Assembly (NCBI RefSeq): GCF_003025035.1
Contig: NZ_PYJN01000013.1
Coordinates: forward strand, 434,001-498,000
DNA length: 64,000 bases
Source: Rhizobium sp. SEMIA4064
GTDB lineage: Bacteria > Pseudomonadota > Alphaproteobacteria > Rhizobiales > Rhizobiaceae
Reading direction: 5' to 3'
Positions 1 through 9,861 of the stretch are shown piece after piece. The position numbers were made by a program, and so were the translations under genes. The first letter of the stretch is position 1; every line of letters begins with the position of its first letter. The notes beneath the pieces were generated by a model that worked only from the letters and a program-made list of their open reading frames with translations, was not told the DNA's origin and did not search any database.

Positions 1-417
1 TTCACCCCGATGGTGATGTGGTTCTTCCTGAAGATGCAGCAGGCGCCGGCCGAGGGTCAGGTGGGCATTGCGCTGTTGCCGAAGGTCTCGGAATACCTCA
101 GCCTCATTATGACGCTGGTTTTCTCCTTCGGTCTCGTCTTCCAGCTTCCGGTCATCACCACGCTGCTGGCGCGCGTTGGCCTGCTGACCTCGCAGTGGCT
201 GGCGCAAAAGCGCAAGTTCGCGATCGTCTTCGCCTTCATCGTTGCCGCGGTGCTGACGCCGCCGGATCCGATGTCCCAGATCGGCCTTGCACTGCCGACA
301 ATCCTTCTCTACGAGATTTCCATCTACGCGGCGCGACTCGTGGAACGCCAGCGTGCCCGGCAAGCTCTCGAGGAGAGTGGCGAAAGGTCCGATGTCGCCA
401 AGACGGATAGTGTCTGA
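1..417 (+). CDS. tatC: Sec-independent protein translocase TatC, C-terminal part (5' end outside window)
   Basis: The reading frame is open from base 1 and ends at TGA 415-417, so only the last 138 residues are present. TatC is the multi-spanning inner-membrane receptor that binds twin-arginine signal peptides and, with TatA/TatB, exports folded proteins. Visible are the last transmembrane segments, the LVFQLPVITTLL stretch and the TPPDPMSQ loop typical of the family, followed by a charged cytoplasmic tail. serS follows 100 bp downstream, the usual rhizobial order. At least one protein in this window (31232-32431) carries a Tat-type signal. Confidence 0.95.
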   Translation, partial: FTPMVMWFFLKMQQAPAEGQVGIALLPKVSEYLSLIMTLVFSFGLVFQLPVITTLLARVGLLTSQWLAQKRKFAIVFAFIVAAVLTPPDPMSQIGLALPTILLYEISIYAARLVERQRARQALEESGERSDVAKTDSV

Positions 418-462
418 GCGGCAGGTCTGCATCGTCTTTTCATAGGGTTTTGCCGGTTCGAT

Positions 463-486
463 CTCCGACCGAAATCTCGGTCGGAG
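463..486 (+). promoter_or_regulatory. Perfect hairpin upstream of serS
   Basis: Ten-base arms CTCCGACCGA and TCGGTCGGAG enclose the loop AATC, 31 bases before the serS start and 45 bases after the tatC stop. There is no T-tract after it, so it is more likely an mRNA processing or stability element than an intrinsic terminator. Its role is not known to me. Confidence 0.35.
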
Positions 487-517
487 CTATGCTCATGTGC
501 AACGACCTGGAACGACG

Positions 518-1801
518 ATGCTTGATATCAAATGGATTCGTGAGAATGCCGAGGCTTTGGATGCAGCGCTTGCCAAGCGCGGGGCCGAGCCTTTGTCGCA
601 AAGCCTCATTGCGCTCGACGAGAAGCGCCGCTCCGTCATTCAATCCGTCCAGGATATGCAGTCTCGCCGCAACGCCGCTTCGAAGGAAATCGGCGCGGCC
701 ATGGCGCAGAAGAACACCGAGCTTGCCGAAAAGCTGAAGGCCGAAGTCGCCGAGATCAAGACGTTGCTGCCGGCAGCGGAAGAAGAAGAGCGCGTTCTGA
801 CGGCCGAACTCAACGACGCCCTGTCGCGCATTCCCAATATTCCGCTCGATGACGTGCCGGTCGGCAAGGACGAACATGACAATGTCGTCAAGCATGCCTG
901 GGGCGCCAAGCCGACCTGGAATCACAAGCCGAAGGAACACTTCGAGATCGGCGAAGAGCTCGGCTACATGGATTTCGAGCGCGCTGCCAAGCTCTCCGGC
1001 TCACGTTTCACTGTGCTGACCTCGCAGCTTGCGCGCCTGGAACGGGCGCTCGGCCAATTCATGCTGGATCTTCATACGGGTGAACACGGCTACACCGAAG
1101 TCAGCTCTCCACTGATGGTGCGCGACGAGGCCATGTTCGGCACCGGCCAATTGCCGAAATTCGCCGAAGACCTGTTCAAGACCACGGATGGCCGCTGGTT
1201 GATTCCGACCGCCGAAGTGACGCTGACCAATCTCGTCTCCGGCGAAATCCTCGATCAGGAGAAGCTGCCATTGCGCTTCACCGCGCTGACCCCGTCCTTC
1301 CGGTCAGAAGCGGGTTCGGCCGGCCGCGATACACGCGGCATGCTGCGTCAGCACCAGTTCTGGAAATGCGAACTCGTCTCCATCACCGATGCCGAAAGCT
1401 CGATTGCCGAACACGAGCGCATGACCGCCTGCGCCGAGGAAGTGCTGAAGCGCCTTGGCCTGCATTACCGTGTCATGACGCTCTCGACCGGCGATATGGG
1501 TTTCGGCGCCCGCAAGACCTACGACCTGGAAGTCTGGCTGCCGGGGCAGGACACCTATCGCGAGATTTCCTCCTGCTCGGTCTGCGGCGATTTCCAGGCG
1601 CGACGTATGAACGCCCGCTATCGCGGTAAGGACGACAAGGGCACGAAATTCGTGCACACGCTGAACGGTTCCGGCACCGCCGTCGGCCGCTGCCTGATCG
1701 CAGTCGTCGAGAATTATCTCAACGAGGATGGTTCGGTCACTGTTCCGGACGCACTGCTGCCATATATGGGTGGTCTGAAGAGAATCGAGCGCGCAGCCTG
1801 A
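518..1801 (+). CDS. serS: Seryl-tRNA synthetase
   Basis: Class II aminoacyl-tRNA synthetase that charges tRNA-Ser with serine (and tRNA-Sec where present) in the cytoplasm; 427 aa, the normal length. The N-terminal ~110 residues form the charged tRNA-binding coiled coil, followed by the catalytic domain with [10 protein letters not shown], motif 2 around [14 protein letters not shown] and the C-terminal motif 3 NGSGTAVGR. An in-frame GTG at 497 would add seven residues, but ATG 518 gives the canonical MLDIKWIR start. It sits between tatC and surE. Confidence 0.97.
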   Translation: MLDIKWIRENAEALDAALAKRGAEPLSQSLIALDEKRRSVIQSVQDMQSRRNAASKEIGAAMAQKNTELAEKLKAEVAEIKTLLPAAEEEERVLTAELNDALSRIPNIPLDDVPVGKDEHDNVVKHAWGAKPTWNHKPKEHFEIGEELGYMDFERAAKLSGSRFTVLTSQLARLERALGQFMLDLHTGEHGYTEVSSPLMVRDEAMFGTGQLPKFAEDLFKTTDGRWLIPTAEVTLTNLVSGEILDQEKLPLRFTALTPSFRSEAGSAGRDTRGMLRQHQFWKCELVSITDAESSIAEHERMTACAEEVLKRLGLHYRVMTLSTGDMGFGARKTYDLEVWLPGQDTYREISSCSVCGDFQARRMNARYRGKDDKGTKFVHTLNGSGTAVGRCLIAVVENYLNEDGSVTVPDALLPYMGGLKRIERAA

Positions 1802-1809
1802 TTTGACGT

Positions 1810-1856
1810 GACATGATCTTGTCCGAAAACCGCTTCGCACTTTTCGAGGTCATGTT
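1810..1856. repeat. Palindromic intergenic element between serS and surE
   Basis: An imperfect palindrome: an ACATGATCTTGTCCGAAAA arm faces a CTTTTCGAGGTCATGT arm around a short C-rich centre. From memory this ATGATCTTGTCCGAAAA...TTTTCGGGATCAT type of sequence is one of the small mosaic repeats common in rhizobial intergenic regions. Only one copy is seen in this window, so the repeat status rests on recall. Confidence 0.45.
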
Positions 1857-1872
1857 TTGAGCGGTGGGGGCA

Positions 1873-2646
1873 ATGCGGATACTTCTGACCAATGACGACG
1901 GCATTCATGCCGAAGGATTGGCCGTGTTGGAGCGCATCGCCCGCACCATGTCCGATGACGTCTGGATCGTTGCGCCGGAGACGGATCAAAGCGGCCTTGC
2001 CCATTCGCTGAGCCTTTCCGAACCGTTGCGCTTGCGCAAAGTCTCCGACAAGCAATATGCTTTGCGCGGTACGCCGACGGATTGCGTCATCATGGGCATC
2101 CGTCAGGTTATGGATATCAAGCCGGACCTGGTGCTCTCGGGCGTCAATTCCGGCTCCAATGTTGCCGACGACGTCACCTATTCGGGCACTATTGCCGGCG
2201 CCATCGAAGGCACGTTGCAGGGCGTGCGCTCCTTCGCGCTAAGCCAGGCCTATGTGTACGAGAATGGGACACGCGTCGTTCCCTGGGAAGTGGTCGAGGC
2301 GTATGCGCCGGCGCTTCTCGGCAAGCTCATCGATATTGATTTGCCCGATAGTACCTTTCTCAATCTGAACTTCCCGAACTGCCGGCCGGACGAAGTTTCG
2401 GGCACCGAGGTCACTGCGCAGGGCAATCTTGCCTTCAACCTCCAGGTCGAGGAACGGGCAGACGGCCGTGGTTTCCCCTATTACTGGTTGCGCTTCGGCG
2501 AACGCAGCGGCATCTTTCGGCCGGGCACCGATATCCATGCCTTGAAACAAAATCGTATTTCGGTAACTCCTTTGAAACTCGATTTGACGGATTATTCAGC
2601 GCAAGACCGCGTGGCGCGGGCGCTCGGGTACGGAGTAGCGGATTGA
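1873..2646 (+). CDS. surE: 5'/3'-nucleotidase SurE
   Basis: Metal-dependent phosphatase that dephosphorylates nucleoside monophosphates and is linked to stationary-phase survival; 257 aa. The N-terminal [12 protein letters not shown] carries the Asp-Asp metal ligands, and GTPTDC and [18 protein letters not shown] are the other family motifs. ATG 1873 ([10 protein letters not shown]) is preferred over an in-frame GTG three codons earlier. The stop TGA overlaps the TTG start of pcm by four bases (TTGA), which implies translational coupling. surE-pcm-nlpD is a classic conserved order, also seen in E. coli. Confidence 0.96.
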   Translation: MRILLTNDDGIHAEGLAVLERIARTMSDDVWIVAPETDQSGLAHSLSLSEPLRLRKVSDKQYALRGTPTDCVIMGIRQVMDIKPDLVLSGVNSGSNVADDVTYSGTIAGAIEGTLQGVRSFALSQAYVYENGTRVVPWEVVEAYAPALLGKLIDIDLPDSTFLNLNFPNCRPDEVSGTEVTAQGNLAFNLQVEERADGRGFPYYWLRFGERSGIFRPGTDIHALKQNRISVTPLKLDLTDYSAQDRVARALGYGVAD

Positions 2647-3296
2647 CAGCTCGTTTGCTCGAGAAGGAAGGCTTTGCAGCCGTTGTGCTGCGGCTGCGAG
2701 CCGAAGGCATTTTGGACATCGATCTGATGACGGCCGTCGAACAGACGCCGCGCCTTCCTTTTGTGCCGCCGCAATTTTCCGATGATGCCTATTCCAGCCG
2801 AACGATTCCGATCGAATGCGGTGCCTTCATGGAAGGCATCGATCTCGTCGTCCGCATTCTGCATAGTCTGAAGGTCAAGCCCGGCCATCGCGTTCTCGAG
2901 GTCGGCACCGGCAGCGGCTTCACTGCCGCCGTCATGGGCCGCATCGTCGAGCGGGTACTGACGGTCGATCGCTACAAGACCCTGACGACGGCAGCGCAGC
3001 AGCGCATGGATACGCTCGGCCTGCGCAACGTCATCATCCGCCAGGCTGACGGCAGCGTCGGCATGCCGGGTGAGGGTACCTTCGATCGTATCCTGGTGAC
3101 CTCGGCCTTCACCACCATGCCACGCTTCTTTGCGGAGCAACTGGTTTCCGGCGGGTCGATGATTGCGCCGTTGATACTTTCAGACAATGTTTGCCGTATG
3201 GTGCGTCTCACCAAGACCGGCAGCCGCTTTGAGCGCGAGGAACTGTTCGACGTTCCCTATCAGCCGATCGTGCCGATGCTCGCCTCTTATCTTTGA
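2643..3296 (+). CDS. pcm: Protein-L-isoaspartate O-methyltransferase
   Basis: Methylates isoaspartyl residues in damaged proteins using S-adenosylmethionine, starting their repair; 217 aa. SAM-binding motif I is visible as [16 protein letters not shown] near residue 85, with the family's [11 protein letters not shown] segment before it. The start is TTG 2643, overlapping the surE stop; the coupling and the lack of a better upstream site support it. About 170 bp separate it from the nlpD-like gene. Confidence 0.93.
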   Translation: MTARLLEKEGFAAVVLRLRAEGILDIDLMTAVEQTPRLPFVPPQFSDDAYSSRTIPIECGAFMEGIDLVVRILHSLKVKPGHRVLEVGTGSGFTAAVMGRIVERVLTVDRYKTLTTAAQQRMDTLGLRNVIIRQADGSVGMPGEGTFDRILVTSAFTTMPRFFAEQLVSGGSMIAPLILSDNVCRMVRLTKTGSRFEREELFDVPYQPIVPMLASYL

Positions 3297-3467
3297 GGCC
3301 TAATTTAGATTGAAATCCTTCGAAGGATCCCTGCGAATGCGGGATTCATCTTCTATGGTTAGCAATTCCTCAAAAAAACACATGCGGCACCAGTGCTTTA
3401 ACCGCATGGTAAGATTAACGCGCTTTAATTGACCCACAAATCGGTTGCGTCTCAAGTGGGTCGAGTC

Positions 3468-5246
3468 ATGGGTTTCAGTCTTTCGTCAAACTTCGGTAAA
3501 TCGGCAGGGAAAGTCCTGGTGGCCATTCTCCTGGCGAGCACCGCGACAGCTTGTAGTTCGGACACGACGCGCTTCAGCGGGCTCTTTGCGGGCTCTCCTG
3601 ATCAGGTGACGACCGGTTCGATCAACCGTCGCGGCTTGAATGGGCCGGACGGCGATCCCGTGCCGCGTGTCGATCTCGCTCAGGGCAGCGGCTATCAGCA
3701 GCAGGATTACTCGCAGCAGAACGCACCGGTTACGCGGCCTTATCCGAATTCTCCGGCCCGGTACAATCCATCCTATTCGAGTGCTCGCGTATCGACCGCT
3801 CCCGTTGCGATCCAGCGTACCGAGCTTGCAGCCCCGACTGCCTCCGCAGCGCCGGTGCGCACGCATGTCGCCTCCAAGGGGGAAGCCGAAGCGCTGGCGC
3901 AGCCGTTCCCCGCATCGCGTGGCAAGGCAGCAGTTTCCCGCGCTGAGCCGGCTCTGCCTCCTGATGCGATGCCGACCGGCACGATCAAGGCTGCGCCCGC
4001 CGCGGCATCTTCATCCGGCTGGACAGCGGTCAATGCGCCGAGCGTCACGCTGCGTCCGGGCGAAAACATAAACCTGCTGTCGCGCCGCTATGGCGTTCCG
4101 GAAAAGGAAATCCTGCGCGCCAATGGCCTGAAGAACAGCGCCAGCGCCCAGCCGGGTCAGCAGATCATCATCCCGACCATGAACGGCGCAGGCGCCCCGA
4201 GCCCGGCCAAAATGGCCTCGGAAGCGACCGACCTTTCTAAGGGCGGCAAGATGCCGGCGCCGGTCAAGACTCCGGAGCAGGACGCCGTCGTGCTACCTTC
4301 CAACGGCCAGATGCGCGGCAAGTCACAGGCTGGCCTCGCCGATCCCAGCAAGCTCGCTGCCGGCAACGGCAAGGGTCCGCTGCCGAAGGGCGACGGTACC
4401 TATATCGTCAAGCCGGGTGACTCGCTCGCCAGGATCGCCAAGAGCGCTGGCGTCAGCGTCGATGAGCTCAAGCAAGCAAATCACATGCAGCAGGGCGGCG
4501 GCATTCGTATCGGCCAGACGCTGAAGCTGCCGCATGGTGGCGCGATCGCCGAAGCCGCGCCGGTCAAGCCCGATCCGGTGAAAACCGCCTCGATCGAGCC
4601 GCAGAAGTCCGCTGTCAAGTCGGTTGCCGTTCCGGCTATGGAGCCGAAGCAGGCCGCTGCTGAGCCGACCGCAAAGCCGGGTGCGAAAACCGCCGCTGCG
4701 AAGACCGCAGCCGCAGAACCGGCAGCAAAGGCAGCGCCCAAGGCCATGGCCGCAGCGCCGGCATCCGATGCCGCCAAGCCGCAGGCGATTGCATCCGCAG
4801 CGCCGACCCAGTCCGTCGGCGACGCCGCCGCCAAGGCCGACGTGCAGGCTGATGCACCGGAAGCGACCGGCATCGGCAAATATCGCTGGCCGGTCCGTGG
4901 CGCGGTCATCGCCGGCTATGGCTCCAACGTCAACGGCAGCCGCAACGATGGTATCGACATCTCGGTTCCGGAAGGTACGCCGATCAAGGCCGCCGAAAAC
5001 GGCGTCGTCATCTATGCCGGCAACGGCCTGAAGGAACTTGGAAACACCGTCCTCGTCCGTCACGACGACGGTACGGTCACGGTCTACGGCCATGCCGATG
5101 CGCTCAGCGTCGCCCGTGGCCAGAAGGTTCAGCGTGGCCAGACGCTCGCCACCTCCGGCATGAGCGGTGATGTCAAGCAGCCGCAGCTTCACTTCGAAGT
5201 CCGCAAGAATTCGGCCCCGGTCAACCCAATGACGTTCCTTGAATAG
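3468..5246 (+). CDS. nlpD: NlpD/DipM-type lipoprotein: two LysM domains and a degenerate LytM (M23) domain
   Basis: Predicted envelope lipoprotein of 592 aa that should bind peptidoglycan and regulate amidases at the septum. ATG 3468 gives a signal peptide ending LLASTATAC with the lipid Cys at about residue 29; a TTG at 3429 would only lengthen the N-terminus. Order: Pro/Ala/Gln-rich linker, LysM at ~190-238, LysM at ~309-355, an Ala/Lys/Pro-rich low-complexity linker, LytM at ~473-592. In the LytM domain the zinc positions are altered: active enzymes have HxGxD and HLH, here the sequence reads NDGID and QLH. This points to an activator role rather than hydrolysis, as for E. coli NlpD. The position after surE-pcm supports the name. 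Confidence 0.88.
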   Translation: MGFSLSSNFGKSAGKVLVAILLASTATACSSDTTRFSGLFAGSPDQVTTGSINRRGLNGPDGDPVPRVDLAQGSGYQQQDYSQQNAPVTRPYPNSPARYNPSYSSARVSTAPVAIQRTELAAPTASAAPVRTHVASKGEAEALAQPFPASRGKAAVSRAEPALPPDAMPTGTIKAAPAAASSSGWTAVNAPSVTLRPGENINLLSRRYGVPEKEILRANGLKNSASAQPGQQIIIPTMNGAGAPSPAKMASEATDLSKGGKMPAPVKTPEQDAVVLPSNGQMRGKSQAGLADPSKLAAGNGKGPLPKGDGTYIVKPGDSLARIAKSAGVSVDELKQANHMQQGGGIRIGQTLKLPHGGAIAEAAPVKPDPVKTASIEPQKSAVKSVAVPAMEPKQAAAEPTAKPGAKTAAAKTAAAEPAAKAAPKAMAAAPASDAAKPQAIASAAPTQSVGDAAAKADVQADAPEATGIGKYRWPVRGAVIAGYGSNVNGSRNDGIDISVPEGTPIKAAENGVVIYAGNGLKELGNTVLVRHDDGTVTVYGHADALSVARGQKVQRGQTLATSGMSGDVKQPQLHFEVRKNSAPVNPMTFLE

Positions 5247-5269
5247 GTAGTGCGTCTCAAGGAGTCTGC

Positions 5270-5300
5270 AAAAAGCCCGGCTACCACCGGGCTTTTTGTC
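5270..5300. terminator. Rho-independent terminator after nlpD, probably bidirectional
   Basis: AAAAAGCCCGG and CCGGGCTTTTT arms flank a short CTACCA loop. The A-run and T-run on either side let it act for nlpD (plus) and for the convergent DUF815 ATPase gene (minus). Confidence 0.85.
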
Positions 5301-5324
5301 GTTCTGAGCCTTGGAAGGCGGAGG

Positions 5325-6197
5325 TCAATCCCGCTCCAGCATGATCCGCTGCCGGCCGGCGAGATCCTGGATATACTGCCACGCCACGCGCCCGGAGCGG
5401 GCGCCGCGTGTCGTTGCCCATTCCAGCGCCTCGTGGTGCATCTGGGCGCGGTCGAGGGTGAGCTTGAAGTAGTCGGCATAGCCGTCGATCATCTGTAGAT
5501 AATCTTCCTGGCTGCATTTGTGGAAACCGAGCCAGAGGCCAAAGCGATCGGAGAGCGATACCTTTTCCTCGACGGCCTCCGAAGGGTTGATAGCCGTCGA
5601 TTGCTCGTTTTCCATCATATGCCGAGGCAGCAGGTGACGGCGGTTCGATGTGGCGTAGAACAGCACATTGTCCGGCCGGCCTTCGACACCGCCGTCCAGC
5701 GCCGCCTTCAGCGACTTGTAGGCGGTATCATCGTGATCGAAGGAAAGGTCGTCGCAGAAGACGATGACGCGATGTGGCGCGGCTTTTAGGATATCGAGCA
5801 GCACCGGCAATGAGGAGATGTCCTCGCGATGCACTTCGACCAGCTTCAGCGAGACGCCGGTGGCGCGGCGTACATCCTCATGCACGGCCTTGACGAGCGA
5901 CGACTTGCCCATTCCGCGCGCGCCCCAAAGCAACACGTTGTTGGCGGCGAAGCCTTCGGTGAAGCGCAGCGTGTTCTCGTGTAGAATATCGCGCACATGG
6001 TCGACGCCTCGGATAAGGGTCAGTGCCACGCGGTTCGGCCGGGCAACGGGCTGCAGATAGAGCCGGGCAGGTACCCAGACGAAGCAATCGGCGGCGTTCC
6101 AATCGTTGACAGCCGGCGCCGGGCCGGCGAGGCGTTCAAGCGCGTCGGCGAGACGGCGGACTTCTGCAAGGATCAGCGTGTTTTGATCTTCGGTCAC
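5325..6197 (-). CDS. DUF815-family AAA-type ATPase
   Basis: A 290-aa predicted cytoplasmic ATPase. Walker A is GARGMGKSS at residues 92-100, Walker B lies in RVIVFCDD (~143-150) and a sensor-like ATSNRRHL at ~182-189. The family (DUF815, related to AAA/DnaA-type ATPases) is widespread but has no settled function. It is convergent with nlpD and divergent from yajC, so it is probably transcribed alone from the 206-bp region shared with yajC. Confidence 0.85.
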   Translation of the reverse strand: MTEDQNTLILAEVRRLADALERLAGPAPAVNDWNAADCFVWVPARLYLQPVARPNRVALTLIRGVDHVRDILHENTLRFTEGFAANNVLLWGARGMGKSSLVKAVHEDVRRATGVSLKLVEVHREDISSLPVLLDILKAAPHRVIVFCDDLSFDHDDTAYKSLKAALDGGVEGRPDNVLFYATSNRRHLLPRHMMENEQSTAINPSEAVEEKVSLSDRFGLWLGFHKCSQEDYLQMIDGYADYFKLTLDRAQMHHEALEWATTRGARSGRVAWQYIQDLAGRQRIMLERD

Positions 6198-6403
6198 CGT
6201 TTTTCCTCCAGAACGTTAGTCGGGAAAAGAGTAAAATGCTCCCTGTGCTGCCGGGTACCATGCTCCTTCTGGCCCCGAAAGGCTAAGAGGCCTGGAAAAC
6301 AGTACGGTTCGCGGCTGTTTTTGTTGCATTCGCAATGATCACAACTATATTCCGGCCACCTGACGCGGGGCCTGTTCCCGCAAGGAGTTCAAGGGAGTTC
6401 TCG

Positions 6404-6751
6404 ATGTTTATCACCAACGCATATGCGCAGAGCGCGACAGATTCAGCCGCAGGCGTCTTCGGCGGTTCCGGCTTTGAAATGATCATCCTGTTTGTGCCGC
6501 TGATGGTGGTTTGGTATTTCCTTCTTATCCGCCCGCAACGCGCGCAGCAGAAGAAGCGTGAGGAAGTCCTGAAGAATATCCGCCGCGGCGACCAGATCGT
6601 CACGAGCGGCATCGTCGGCAAGGTCACCAAGGTCGTCGACGACAAGGAACTGGAAGTCGAAATCGCCGAAGGCGTCCGCATCCGCGTTGTCCGCAGCGCT
6701 ATCTCGGAAGTCCGCGTCAAGGGCGAGCCTGTCAAGGCTGACGCTGCGTAA
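6404..6751 (+). CDS. yajC: Preprotein translocase subunit YajC
   Basis: Small single-span inner-membrane protein (115 aa) associated with the SecDF accessory complex of the Sec translocon. One hydrophobic helix (about residues 24-44, IILFVPLMVVWYFLLIRPQ) is followed by the conserved RRGDQIVTSGIVGKV segment. ATG 6404 (MFITNAYAQ) is chosen because upstream codons encode no conserved sequence and GGAGTT/GGGAGTT lies just before it. secDF follows 164 bp downstream. Confidence 0.95.
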   Translation: MFITNAYAQSATDSAAGVFGGSGFEMIILFVPLMVVWYFLLIRPQRAQQKKREEVLKNIRRGDQIVTSGIVGKVTKVVDDKELEVEIAEGVRIRVVRSAISEVRVKGEPVKADAA

Positions 6752-6915
6752 GCTTGGCGGGTAGGCGGGCCGAAGCGGCTTGCCACGTTAGCGCGCAGTT
6801 TCGAAAATCGGATTCGACTTTCGTAGAGAACTGTGCGCAAATTCAAAGTGTTACTGCGCCTTTATGTGCCCCGGTGGTTGTGGGGCGCAGTAAGAAGCCA
6901 AAACTCGAGAGAGCG

Positions 6916-9453
6916 ATGCTGCACGTCTCCTGGTGGAAGACCGTCCTGATCTGGTTCGCCGTTCTCTTGAGCGTTCTCCTTGCCGTGCCCAATCTGCTCG
7001 GTGATCAGCAGCTTTCTTCTTTTCCGGCATGGTTCGCGCAACGGAAAGTCGGGCTCGGACTCGATCTTCAGGGCGGCTCGCATATCATGCTGAAGATCGA
7101 GCGTGGCGATGTCGTCCGGAATCGACTGGAGACTGTGGTCGGCGATATCAGCGCCAGGCTGCGCACGGTCAATATCAGCTATTCCGGTCTGACCGGTACC
7201 GGCCAGAAGATCCAGCTCCGCATCAATGATCCCGCTCAGGTTCAGGCGGCGGTTAACGCCCTGAAGCCAATCACCAGCGGCAAGGCGGAAGCGACCTTGT
7301 CGCAAGGCGACAATGGTGCCCTTACCATCGATATCACCGATGCCGGCATCAATGAGCGTGTCTCCGCATCCATGACGCGCTCGCTCAACGTCATCCGCAA
7401 TCGCATCGCTCAGTTGGGCGTCGGCGAGCCGATGATCCGCCGGCAGGGCGCGGATCGCGTCATCATTCAGGTGCCTGGCCTTGCCGATCCGCAGCGCCTG
7501 AAGAACCTTCTAAACCAGCCTGCCCAGCTCAGTTTCCGTCTGGTCGATCAATCCATGCAGGTGCAGGATGCCATCAATGGCCGACCGCCTGCCGGTTCGG
7601 AAGTGCTGTTTTCCGATGATGATCCGCCGGTCGGCTATCTCGTCCAGAAGCAGCCCCTCCTTTCGAATATCGACTTTGCCGATGCCGTTGCGGTATCCAA
7701 TACCCAGAACAATGACGGCAATATCTCCGTCAAATTGACGGCGGAAGCGACCAGCCGTTTTGCGCAGGCGACGGCTGCCAATCTCGGCAAGAATGTCGTT
7801 GTCGTGCTTGACGATCAAGTCATTTCGGCGGCCGCATTGAAGACGGCAATCACCACGGGCGATATCGATATACCCGGCGATTTCACGGCGCAGGGCGCTC
7901 AGGATCTCGCCGTCATGCTGAAGTCCGGGCCTTTGCCCGCGACGCTCACCACGGTCGAAGAGCGGACCATCAAGCCCGGCCTCGGCAATGAAACGATGCG
8001 CTCTGGCATCACCGCCTGCATTGCCGCCGGTATTTTCGTTGCCGCGCTGATGATCGGCTTCTATGGCTTGCTCGGTGTTGCCGCGACGATTGCGCTTGTC
8101 ATCAACATCATCATGGTTCTGGCGATCATGGGGCTTTTCGGCATCACGCTGACCCTGCCTGGAATTGCCGCCATCGTTCTCGTCATCGGCATTGCGCTTG
8201 ACGCCAATGTGTTGATCTACGAGCGCGTCCGGGAAGAAGAAAAGAAGACCCATCTTCTCGTCGATGCGTTGCGCCATGGCTTCAACCGGGCGGCCGCCAC
8301 CGTAGCCGACGCCAATCTCACGGTGCTCATCGTCGCCGCCATCCTCTTTTATGTCAGCAGCGGCGCGGTTCGCGGCTTTGCCGCAACGTTGATAACCGGC
8401 GTTTTCACCACCTTCTTCACCGCCTGTTTCGTCACGCGCTCCCTCGTCGACGCCTGGATTTCGCATCGCAAGCCGCGCGTGTTGCTGGCGGGTGTGCGAA
8501 GCGGCATCTTCGATGGCGCGAACATTCGCTTCATGGGTATCCGCCGCTATTCATTCACGGTGTCGGCGGCGCTGTCGGTCGCAACCCTGCTTGCCTTCGC
8601 AACGATCGGCATGCATCTCGGCATCGATTTTACCGGCGGGTCGATCATCGAAGTTCGCGCCAAGCAGGGTGTTGTCGATCCGGCCAATATTCAATCGCGC
8701 CTGCAGAACGTGGTTCCGGGCGATGTGCAGGTCGAACGGCTGGACGATCGGCTGAGTGCAGTGATCCGGGTGCATGCGCAGCAGGGCGGCGAGAATGCCG
8801 AACAATCGGCCGTAACCCTCGTGCGCGACGAACTGGGCAAGGATTACGATTTCTCCCGTGTCGAGGTCGTCGGCCCCGCCGTCTCCGGCGAAATCAGCAC
8901 GAAGGCTTCGCTTGCGGTTTTAGCGGCACTGGCTGCGATCCTCGTCTATATATGGCTGCGTTTCGAATGGCAGTTTGCGGTTGGCGCGATCGTCGCCACA
9001 CTGCATGACGTCATCCTGACGCTCGGCCTTTTCGTGCTGACCGGCATGGAATTCAACATGACGGGCATTGCCGCGCTTTTGACCATCGTCGGCTATTCGT
9101 TGAACGATACGGTCGTGGTCTATGACCGGATGCGTGAGAATCTGAGGCGCTATTCGCAGATGCCATTACCGATTCTCATCGACGCCTCGATCAATCAGAC
9201 GCTGTCACGCACGGTTCTGACCTCGGCGACGACTTTGCTGGCGCTGCTTGCACTCTCTATGTTCGGCGGCGAGGTGATCCGCTCCTTCACCTTCGTCTTA
9301 CTCTTCGGCGTCGCGGTCGGCACCTTCTCGTCGATCTATATTGCGGCCCCGGTCCTGATCGTCTTCAAGCTGCGCCCGGACAAATTCCAGGCTGGCGGTG
9401 AAAACAAGGGACAGGCAGGAAACGACGTGCAATCAGGCAAACCAGCGGTGTGA
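6916..9453 (+). CDS. secDF: Fused protein translocase subunit SecDF
   Basis: One 845-aa polypeptide joins SecD and SecF, which use the proton motive force to pull secreted proteins through SecYEG. The SecD half starts with a membrane helix and LGLDLQGGSHIML, followed by a large periplasmic region and the IALDANVLIYERVREE segment in TM4. The SecF half begins near the IRFMGIRRYSF segment with IDFTGGSIIE and contains NDTVVVYDRMREN. ATG 6916 (MLHVSWWKT) is preferred over upstream in-frame codons. The next gene starts at GTG 9458, five bases after the stop, so yajC, secDF and the next two genes form one unit. Confidence 0.96.
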   Translation: MLHVSWWKTVLIWFAVLLSVLLAVPNLLGDQQLSSFPAWFAQRKVGLGLDLQGGSHIMLKIERGDVVRNRLETVVGDISARLRTVNISYSGLTGTGQKIQLRINDPAQVQAAVNALKPITSGKAEATLSQGDNGALTIDITDAGINERVSASMTRSLNVIRNRIAQLGVGEPMIRRQGADRVIIQVPGLADPQRLKNLLNQPAQLSFRLVDQSMQVQDAINGRPPAGSEVLFSDDDPPVGYLVQKQPLLSNIDFADAVAVSNTQNNDGNISVKLTAEATSRFAQATAANLGKNVVVVLDDQVISAAALKTAITTGDIDIPGDFTAQGAQDLAVMLKSGPLPATLTTVEERTIKPGLGNETMRSGITACIAAGIFVAALMIGFYGLLGVAATIALVINIIMVLAIMGLFGITLTLPGIAAIVLVIGIALDANVLIYERVREEEKKTHLLVDALRHGFNRAAATVADANLTVLIVAAILFYVSSGAVRGFAATLITGVFTTFFTACFVTRSLVDAWISHRKPRVLLAGVRSGIFDGANIRFMGIRRYSFTVSAALSVATLLAFATIGMHLGIDFTGGSIIEVRAKQGVVDPANIQSRLQNVVPGDVQVERLDDRLSAVIRVHAQQGGENAEQSAVTLVRDELGKDYDFSRVEVVGPAVSGEISTKASLAVLAALAAILVYIWLRFEWQFAVGAIVATLHDVILTLGLFVLTGMEFNMTGIAALLTIVGYSLNDTVVVYDRMRENLRRYSQMPLPILIDASINQTLSRTVLTSATTLLALLALSMFGGEVIRSFTFVLLFGVAVGTFSSIYIAAPVLIVFKLRPDKFQAGGENKGQAGNDVQSGKPAV

Positions 9454-9457
9454 CAGA

Positions 9458-9844
9458 GTGGCAAAAGGCATAGAAATACGGAACGCGCATTTTCCCGGCC
9501 GCGCACCGATCGACGCTTATGGCAATGGCGGCTTCCGGTTTGCCGATATGTCACATCGCGGATCGCTGCTCTGCCTGCCCTCGGGCATCTATGGCTGGGA
9601 CATGACGTCGGAGGATGCACTGACGCCGGCGCATTTCCAGAAAGTGCTCGATGAAGCTGCCGAGATCGAAGTGCTGCTGGTCGGCACCGGCATGGAATTG
9701 CGGCCCTTGCCTTCAGAACTGAGGGCGGTGTTGCGCGCCAAGCAGATTTCTTCCGACTCGATGAATACGGGAGCGGCGGTGCGCACATTCAACATCATGC
9801 TGTCCGAGTCGCGCGCCGTGGCCGCGGCGCTGATCGCCGTTTGA
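9458..9844 (+). CDS. Mth938-like (DUF498) protein, relative of complex I assembly factor NDUFAF3
   Basis: A 128-aa protein of the Mth938/DUF498 fold, with the family pattern IYGWDM, EVLLVGTGMELRPLP and the terminal SDSMNTGAAVRTFNIM segment. Its human relative NDUFAF3 is required to assemble respiratory complex I; the bacterial role is not established. GTG 9458 is chosen because VAKGIEIRNAHFPG begins the conserved region right after the secDF stop. Its stop overlaps or nearly abuts the next gene, whose human relative NDUFAF6 is also a complex I assembly factor. Confidence 0.87.
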   Translation: MAKGIEIRNAHFPGRAPIDAYGNGGFRFADMSHRGSLLCLPSGIYGWDMTSEDALTPAHFQKVLDEAAEIEVLLVGTGMELRPLPSELRAVLRAKQISSDSMNTGAAVRTFNIMLSESRAVAAALIAV

Positions 9845-9861
9845 CGAGGATCAGACTGGGC

